From Anseranas semipalmata (lineage: Eukaryota; Chordata; Aves; Anseriformes; Anseranatidae): a DNA stretch of 64,000 nt. Position 1 is the first letter of the stretch, and the number at the start of each line of letters is the position of its first letter. The stretch is taken from NCBI GenBank assembly GCA_013399115.1, contig VXAA01002963.1:1393004-1457003 (forward strand), written 5' to 3'. A program made the position numbers and the translations under genes. A model generated the notes under the pieces. It was not told the origin of the DNA and ran no database searches. It saw nothing but the letters and a program-made list of their open reading frames with translations. Shown here in pieces: positions 56,500 to 64,000 of this stretch.

Positions 56500-56600
56500 T
56501 GTCTTTCATATTCAAGTTAGGTCAAAGCACTTTACAATAATGATATTGATCATGCAGTAACTGTGTGGGAAAATAAAGCATTTGTTGTGGGCACAGGAAC
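56500..56600. mobile_element. Possible very old interspersed repeat
   Basis: TCAAAGCACTTTACAATAATGATATTGATC followed by GTGGGAAAATAAAGC resembles phrases that recur in ancient amniote repeats (AAAGCACTTTACA … GGGGAAACTGAGGC type). I cannot name the family. Confidence 0.25.
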
Positions 56601-57439
56601 AGTTATCACACAACTCACCCTTGCCTGTTAGAACCTTTTTTTTTATTAAGTACCTTTTTCATACAATACAGGCTAATCATGTTGGATAGCTTTTTATGGT
56701 CTTTAATATCAATAACATTAAACATTTACATCCTCTCATTTAATAGTGTTTGACTCTTTCTTTGCAGATACCATAATGTTAAAGCCAGTTCATGTAGAGC
56801 AATTCAACACCATAATGGTACAATATGATGTCTAATATCAGTGGGTTTCTATTGCTCATAGCAACAGAGAATAACTGCTAAATTTATGACAAAATATTAA
56901 TAAATGCTTACTAAATCCAGGTCGGTCAGTTTATTTACTTGTGCTATGTATACTTGCAATCTACTTCAGAAACATATCTTACAGCATTAATCATACATTA
57001 ATTGAATTATATATCTGTGCAGTCAATTTTCTCTTAAAACTTCCCCATAAAACAGTGCCTCATCATTGCATTGTATAGCATCTGATGAAATGTTTTTTAC
57101 AGAAACCAGAATATTTCCTTACATTAGCTTCTCATGCATCTTTTTTTTTTGCACTTTTTTTTTTTTCAACAGAAGCCCAAAACACTGGTTTCTTTCAAAG
57201 TGTTCTATGAAGTCCAAATGGAAAAAGGAAGGTTACTCACACACATATACCACCCTTCCTCTGCCCCTCCCTGAATGCATCAATCTGGGTTGCAAAATTC
57301 TATGTACTTTTTTATCAACTTTGAATTTTTATACATGCCACAGTTTCACTCATCTGAGCCAAAGCAAAAAATGCCTTTCATTCCTCTGCCAAATGAAAGT
57401 ATAATATTTGCATTTTGATTGAAAAAACAAAAAATGCAT

Positions 57440-57523
57440 GGGAGAGAGAGGGGGTGGACAGCAGGCAGGAAGGGAGGAATGAAGGAAGAATAGAAGGAAG
57501 GGTAGAAGGGTTGAAGGAGGGAA
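57440..57523. repeat. Purine-rich GGAA/GAAGG degenerate microsatellite
   Basis: An almost purely A/G stretch of GAGA, then GGAAGG, GAAGGAAG and GAAGGG units in intron 1. GGAA clusters can bind ETS factors, but here the units are irregular. Confidence 0.85.
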
Positions 57524-58418
57524 TTAATGCTTTTTCTAGCACTTTTTTAACAAAATGTCTGTGTCTTGAAACCCACCCTGCAGCACATCAGCCAATTAAA
57601 AGTCCCTCAATTTTTCAGAACTGCTGGGCACTCAAATTGCAGATTAATAGCACCATTATGTCAATTTCTAAAGTAAAACTCTGTCATCCCATGCTCAAGA
57701 GCCATCACACACGAGTAATTGTCCTGTAGTATCTCCTCTGTGCCCAAAGGGAAAACAACTACTTTCCAAAATTACTTCTGTGTGATGAATGCAAGACTTA
57801 GGAACATGTCCACAAGCAAAAGACAGCCGTTACTAACACTTTGCAAGAATTAACATGAATACTTGATTGCTGACTGTAGAAAACAGTTATTGACTGAAGA
57901 CATTAATTCGGTCTCTGTCCAGTACCTCCAGACTTAAAACCAAATTAACATTAAATCAAGAAAATCTAAAAACTCGGTGTATTGTCTACATTCTTGCATG
58001 ATATCCTCTGTGCCAACCTTCCTGTAGGAGAGAGATGAAGTGCTAGTTTTTGTTCTCAGCATGAGGAGGTCTCCTCAGCAGGGGGCACTGAATGCACTAC
58101 TGAAACGAGTAGAGATGCGTAAGAAGCAGTGGCTCAGCAGCAATGAGCCACTTTACGGTTTTCTTCACAGTTTCCACGCTTGTTGTACATCAGCTCCAGA
58201 ATCCTTTTAGCCTGTTGTATCTTGCTTGACCTACAGATGATCCTGCATGACATTGCGGTTTTGTTCACTTCCCTCTTATTTTTTTTATGGTCCCCCTCTT
58301 CCTTCAAGTTACAGCCCATGGCAGAGACAGAACCCTGGTCCTACCTGCCAGTTTCTGTGTTTACTGGGCAGTGATATTAATTAATCAGCTGTGAGGCTGT
58401 AATATGTTCAATTGCTTT

Positions 58419-58434
58419 TATATATATATATATA
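58419..58434. repeat. (TA)n microsatellite inside a longer palindrome
   Basis: Eight TA units flanked by TTT on the left and AAA on the right, making a 22-bp perfect palindrome at 58416-58437. Confidence 0.9.
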
Positions 58435-58709
58435 AAAGGGCAAGAAAAAAATTCTACTCAGAAAATTCCTGACCTTCGCAAGAATGTTGAAGAGACCCCC
58501 ATGCTGAGACAGCTCAGTGCCACTAACTAACTCCTCCTGTTGTTCTGTCAGCCAGGATAAGGACATGTTGCAAAAGGGCACAAAGGGCTACCTAGAAAAT
58601 ATTTACCTTAAGTGCTCCACCCAGTCTTTGGCTCTTGGTGAGGTCACTTCCCAGGAACTGGGTTACAACAAACCAGAGGAGCAGCCACCTCTGCCTTCAG
58701 CCCAGGGCC

Positions 58710-58790
58710 TAGCTCAGTCCACTGTGGCTGAAGTCAATGGAATTGTTGCCACTGATTTTAATGGGAGCATGGGAGTCAGCTGTAACAAGC
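58710..58790. mobile_element. Possible relic of a hairpin-type amniote repeat
   Basis: GCTGAAGTCAATGGAATTG followed by CCACTGATTTTAATGGG recalls an AAGTCAATGG…CCATTGACTTCAATGG phrase found many times in reptile and bird DNA. The partial inverted symmetry fits. The family is not identified. A 115-codon open frame (58517-58864) covers this and is probably chance. Confidence 0.3.
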
Positions 58791-61433
58791 ATAAGAAGGA
58801 GGAAACAAAGCAAACAAAAGAAAAAATGAAATGTAGCTCTAGGGGGATTTCCTGGGATTATTAAAATTATTAAAAGGGAGACTGTGAATACTCTGAAGAG
58901 GAAGATTTGGGGAAAAAAAATAAAAAAATAAAAAGCAAGATATGAAAAACAAACAGAATAACTTTATAATCAAAGACTAGATTTTTTTCTGCTGGAATAT
59001 TTTTGAGGAACAGACTAATATGGTACTAAATTGATAGAAAATGTCTGTTGTGCTCGTGAATTCACCATACATGACTGTTGGTATTAGGAGCAGCATTGTA
59101 GCATATGACACACAATGTAAAAAAAAAACACGTCAGCATCTGGGGCATGAAAAATCTTAAATAAATACTATGTTGAACAAATAAAAGATGATCCATGTTT
59201 ATCTGCCCTCAGATGAATAAACTGTATAACATAGAGCTAATTCTATCACAAGTGCTTGGATGGGAATACATTACCCAGACATAACGAGCACTTCTATTGC
59301 TGCCATGGAGACCTGAGGCTTCCTGAGACAACAACTCAAGTGGCTGATTACAGTTTGATGCTGTTTCATGAGGCCTCCTGGGGTGTCAATTAATCTCATG
59401 AACTTATTGAACACAGTGGAATGTTAGAGGTTCTTGATTTCAGAAAAATGAGCTAGGCTGATATCTCTTAACTTGAAAGAATATTTCTGGCTTCACCATC
59501 ACATATTACAAATAGAAATGTGGAGTTTTCAACTCCAAGAGTACAATCATTAAATTTCTTGCCATTCTGTGTCACATTTCTTATTTTTCTGTTTCTAAAA
59601 ACTAACTGAATTTATATCCTTTATGGACTTGCTAGATTCCTATTTATTTTTGAACTGTGATTCTGCATTGAATATGTAATGATTTTAATGCTACAGAAGT
59701 CAACAGAAGTACTTCTTAACTTTGATTTTAGATAATCTGCTAGCACATAAAATCTTCAGTAACCACCTGTTATAAATCAGTGCACAATCTTATTAGATAA
59801 CAGATTTGACAGTGCATTTCCTTAATGAATATGAATACTAGTGTGTGAGCTCCCTAACACTTGATCTAATTAAAATAGATGACTCAATGAATTAACGATG
59901 AGAGGGTGACATTTCCTCCCAGTATTTAAACCCCACATAGTAAATGGCCTGTTCTTGAGTAAAATGCACCAAACAAAAAACTGCTTATAATCACACTGGC
60001 TTGCCACTAGAATAATTTTTGGTTACATAACTGTATATATGAAAGCAGAATCAAAAAACCAGTAATTTCTAGCAGCAATATAGTTCTCTAGTATGTTGCA
60101 GCTTCACTGAATGGCTACAGCATGAGAGGGGGCAGGAGCAAATTTCAATGTTTTGTGTAACATCAGGCATATGTCAACTGCCTGTAATCAATACAAATGT
60201 AATTTATCTACTATTGCATATTTCAGACTCCGTTGGTACTTACAACATGAGTGAGAAGTTTAAGAAAGAGTTAATGTGGAAAAGAAAGATTTGCACAGCA
60301 AGTATTTTAATAAGTTTAGGGGAAGCAACTATTTTGTATGGTGTTCTTCAGTTAATTACTTCCCTTCACCACAAACTCTCCACTGCCTCAGTCTCTAAAC
60401 CTTATTATTCTGTATACATCCCATTGACACTTCCCTGCTTGCATTTTGTTTTAAAGCAACTTATTTTGCTACATTTCCATCACTGGTGATTTTGGTCTAC
60501 TGCACTTAACTTTCATCTCTGAGAAGCTTTCCCTTACTCTGTCAATGTACTGTCAGGAAAACCCAACAGAAAATTGGCCATTATGAGATTTGATGTGTTA
60601 ATGTGAGACTGGATTCTTCTGAGCTGGCTCATGCTCATATCAGTAGCTGTCTGACAGGATGTGTGCTCTCAGTCATAGAAGTACTCACAACCATTCCACA
60701 CACATGTGGGGAATAATAGAGGTGCACTGTAGAAATGTCCAGGGAACAAAGTTTTTGTCAGGTTTCATTTTGCTGTATTTAGAGGTGTTCTCCTCCCTTC
60801 TTAATACAAGTAACATGAAACCATTGTAATTTACTATAGTAATATGAAACAAGTATGAAACTATTAAAGCAGAAGTTCCGACTCGATTCATTAGGACTAT
60901 GACTAGACCATTCTGGAAGCAAGTTTAGAGCAATTTAAAAACAATCAGGCCTTCATTTGTATCATGACAGGGATGAGCAGGTGAGAGCCAAACTTTATAC
61001 TAGCACTTATTGTTGTCCTGCAAATTTTCTTGTTCCCCATTTCAGAGTAACACTGTTCCTAAATGCTGGACACTCAACCACATTCAGTGACCCGTATACA
61101 GTAAATTCCAGTTAAGAATTCAGTAGAAGATGTTTTGTATATTCAAAATAACCTATTCTGTTCCAGTAGAATGATTGTGACAAGTTTTGACAGTATTACA
61201 GAATATATTTTATAGAGGGGAATAAAAAAGCTACTATGTGTATATTTATATGGTCGTCTCTGTCTTCATCTCTAAGTTGATTTGTCATATGGATGTGTAA
61301 GCTTATATTTAATATTCAAAACATCATTCTGAAGCCTGACTAACTCCTGCACTGGATGCAGTGCTAGGACTTTGGCCTCCCCGTACACTACTTTGCAGCA
61401 CTGAAATTGTGTGCATCCCACTGCATACTGTAA

Positions 61434-61490
61434 ATTGTAGAGCTGAATACTCTACAATACTCTACAATAGGGAGCATAACTCCCTATTGT
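61434..61490. repeat. Nested inverted and direct repeats (two hairpins)
   Basis: ATTGTAGAG (61434-61442) pairs with either of two direct copies of CTCTACAAT (61450-61458, 61460-61468). A second perfect 11-bp stem, ACAATAGGGAG (61464-61474) with CTCCCTATTGT (61480-61490), has a CATAA loop. The two structures share bases, so they are mutually exclusive when the second CTCTACAAT copy is used. Confidence 0.85.
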
Positions 61491-62089
61491 GAGCCCAGCA
61501 TAAATCCAGCATGTTGAATGAGACACTATTAGGAAATACCAAGAAAAATCTGGAGCTTCATGCTTCCTTCCTTCAAGGATTTGGGTGTCTTTCTGAAGTT
61601 AAATAGCTAAGCAATTCCTTGCAGAGTTGTTGGCCCCTCCTTAATGCCCTGCCCACACAAGGTGAATTTTCTGATCAAGTTGGGAACATTGCACTGCATT
61701 TATTCAGATTCCTTTTCTAATCTCTAGGAGGACAGAGGGGCTCAGTACAAAAGCATAGGTTTCTAGCAGTTTAGAAAAAGTGACACCAAGCAGTGAGATG
61801 ACATGAATAAGATTTGCCTGCAGATTTGTTGTTGTACCAGAAATAGCACCCCATGTTCCAACCTTAGCCCAGTGAACTGAATGACTACATCTTCAACAAT
61901 TTTAGTGAGGGAAGATATCCAGAAAGCACAGACAAAAATGACAAAGAAGATGAAGATGGTTGGAAAATGAACAGATGACAAGGCATAAGAAAAAATGAGG
62001 AAGGAGAAAATGGATACATGATACATGGAAGATAAACAAAAGAAGAGCTTTATACTAATTACCTAGTAGAAAAAAAGACAGTATATTGA

Positions 62090-62400
62090 TATACATGCTT
62101 CAGTCTTTCTGTCTGTCTGTGTAGTTTATACAGTATATATAGTTTTTATAGTATAACATATGTAGTGTAACTATGAAGCTATAGTTCCATCTAATATAAC
62201 ATGCATCTATAAATTACATTTTTATACAATTACATTATTAGCACAATAAGAAAATAATATAAGAATATAATACAATATATAATATAGAATTCATACTAAT
62301 AATATATTAATATAAAACTGGTATTACCGTATTGTAAATATTGCATATTATTATATGATAGCATTATATATAACTGTAATATAACATTGAAATATAGTTG
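62090..62400. repeat. AT-rich low-complexity block
   Basis: Dense TATA, ATAAT and TATAAT strings with almost no G or C over about 300 bp in intron 1, including a TCTGTCTGTCTG stretch at its left edge. No transposon ends were seen. Confidence 0.8.
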
Positions 62401-64000
62401 TGTGAAATGGATAGTGATAGTTCAAGTCAAAATATTTCAGTGCACATCCAAGTTTGTGTTGAAAATTTCATGGTTAATTTCTACATTAGTATTCTTCATA
62501 TAGCATTGTGTTACTTAGGTTAGGTCATATGCATTATGAACTAAAACCCGAGCTCAAGTACAAAGGTGTGACTTTACAAGAAACAGAAGCTGGCATCACT
62601 AAATCTAAATAATGTTGCAACATTATACTTTGCCTTAAGGAGAAATACTGTTACTACTACCTCTGCTATCAACTAGGCTCTGCTAATGAGTTTCATTTTC
62701 ACGAGTCACTTCAAGTAAACCTATGGTTTCTTCACTTCATGAATAGTATTAATATCCTGGAATTTATAGCAAAGTGCAGATTTTATGGGAACAAATATTT
62801 TAGATTAGTCTGAATGAACAAAATTCTTGTAAAGATTTTTCCTTTTATAGTTAGCACTGGAAAACATCTTTTTGCAGTTCTCTTCATTTTATTTAAGATA
62901 TCATAAAAGAGGAGGCTACTTACAATAATGAGAGTTTATGACAAGTTACATATTTTAATAATAACCACATTTATCCCTTGTTTCTCTTTTTCAGATTCTA
63001 ACTCCTTTTAACAATGAATATCACAATTTGTGGTGCTATTCAAGATAAAGCATGCAGAGTTCAATGAAGTGAAGTAATTTCTATCGTAGTTACTTTTTAA
63101 AAAATTCTATTCATAAAACTCATACTTAAATCCTGGCAATCCTTATCGCAACTGTTCAAGATGTACTGTTCTAAAACAAGCACTTGCTTGGTTATGCATG
63201 CATAATAAACTGTCTCTTACTGAATTTGCTTCTCCTTACCACTTCTTAATTTGCAAATGTAATACATGCTTGCATGTAGAATAGGATAATGAAATTAATG
63301 TCATGCTTATATTTCCAATAAACAAAAGAGGAGGCAGGATACAATAAAATAACGGAAAACTAAAGTGACAAAGCAAACAAGATATTAATAGAACAGGCAC
63401 AACCCCAGACCATTTCATACCATAGTACTTTATTCAGAAATTATGCTCCTGCCCACAAACTTATCATATAATCAAACAAAAAATCTTTCATTTTTTAAGC
63501 TAATTTCTCACCAGGACGTATTTTGAAACCATCTCATTTCTCCACAGATCCTGCATTTGATAATTAGTTGTGTTGTCCCAAAATGTAATGATGTGACACT
63601 GGCATCTAATTTTGGGTGAAATTCAACCCTGCCTGGAAAACCTGCTCACTATTCTCTGCACTCCCTTGGGCAAAAATTAGGAACTTGACTATAACTGTGC
63701 ACTGGGATGAATTCTATTTACAATGAGTGTCTGTATGCAGATTATGGAAAAGGTTTTCAGAGTTACTGGAGGAAGGGAAAGAGCTGAGTATAGTCTTGAG
63801 CTGAGATGGTTGGACTATAGGAACCTAAAAGCTTCTGACAGGCTCTTATCAGGTACTGGAACCTTGTGTTTACTGTGTAATGATTGCTCTGGTATAACAG
63901 TATCTATGGCCAAATAATTTATTTTTTTCTTTATTTATACTAGAGATAAAAATCAGTTGTCAAGCTGGGACTCTTCAGAGAGGGTGGCTGTGTCTGCATT

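Noticed and set aside
58517..58864. 115-codon open frame in intron 1
   Set aside because: No recognisable domain, and part of it overlaps a probable old repeat phrase.

Overview
The window looks like vertebrate nuclear DNA, most probably from a bird. It is AT-rich and gene-sparse, with one multi-exon gene of very large introns. Transposon relics are few but telling: an avian-type CR1 LINE 3' end carrying the octamer-type tail repeat, much older degraded CR1 copies, and a solo LTR of a type common in avian genomes, flanked by a perfect 5-bp target-site duplication. There are no operons, phage genes, CRISPR arrays or other prokaryotic features. Most short open reading frames are chance.

The only gene I can support is ZNF804B, on the minus strand, with its 5' end beyond the right edge. 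Three coding exons are present. Exon 2 (46698-46841, 48 codons) carries the U1/matrin-like C2H2 finger. Exon 3 (24300-24430, 131 bp) encodes a basic helical segment. The giant last exon (18255-21939) gives 1,227 codons plus the stop. Exons 2-4 together encode 1,319 residues in an uninterrupted frame. Adding about 37 residues for the missing exon 1 gives roughly 1,356, close to the roughly 1,350 I recall for human ZNF804B. The exon 3/exon 4 junction only works if intron 3 starts with GC rather than GT (GC-AG intron).

Layout: 1-18254 is downstream flank and 3' untranslated sequence, with simple repeats, a 170-base assembly gap next to an (AAGGA)n array, and one CR1 3' end. 18255-21939 is the terminal exon; 21940-24299 is intron 3; 24300-24430 is exon 3. 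24431-46697 is intron 2, which holds the solo LTR and several stretches dense in homeodomain-like TAAT motifs that could be conserved noncoding elements. 46698-46841 is exon 2. 46842-64000 is the 3' part of intron 1, with two long ancient CR1/L3-like fragments, a perfect 51-bp tandem duplication and an AT-rich block.

I did not find a previously undescribed biological system. The items most worth a second look are the GC-AG intron, the solo LTR with intact target-site duplication, the 51-bp tandem duplication, the palindromic octamer-like motif in intron 2, and the gap-associated pentanucleotide array.
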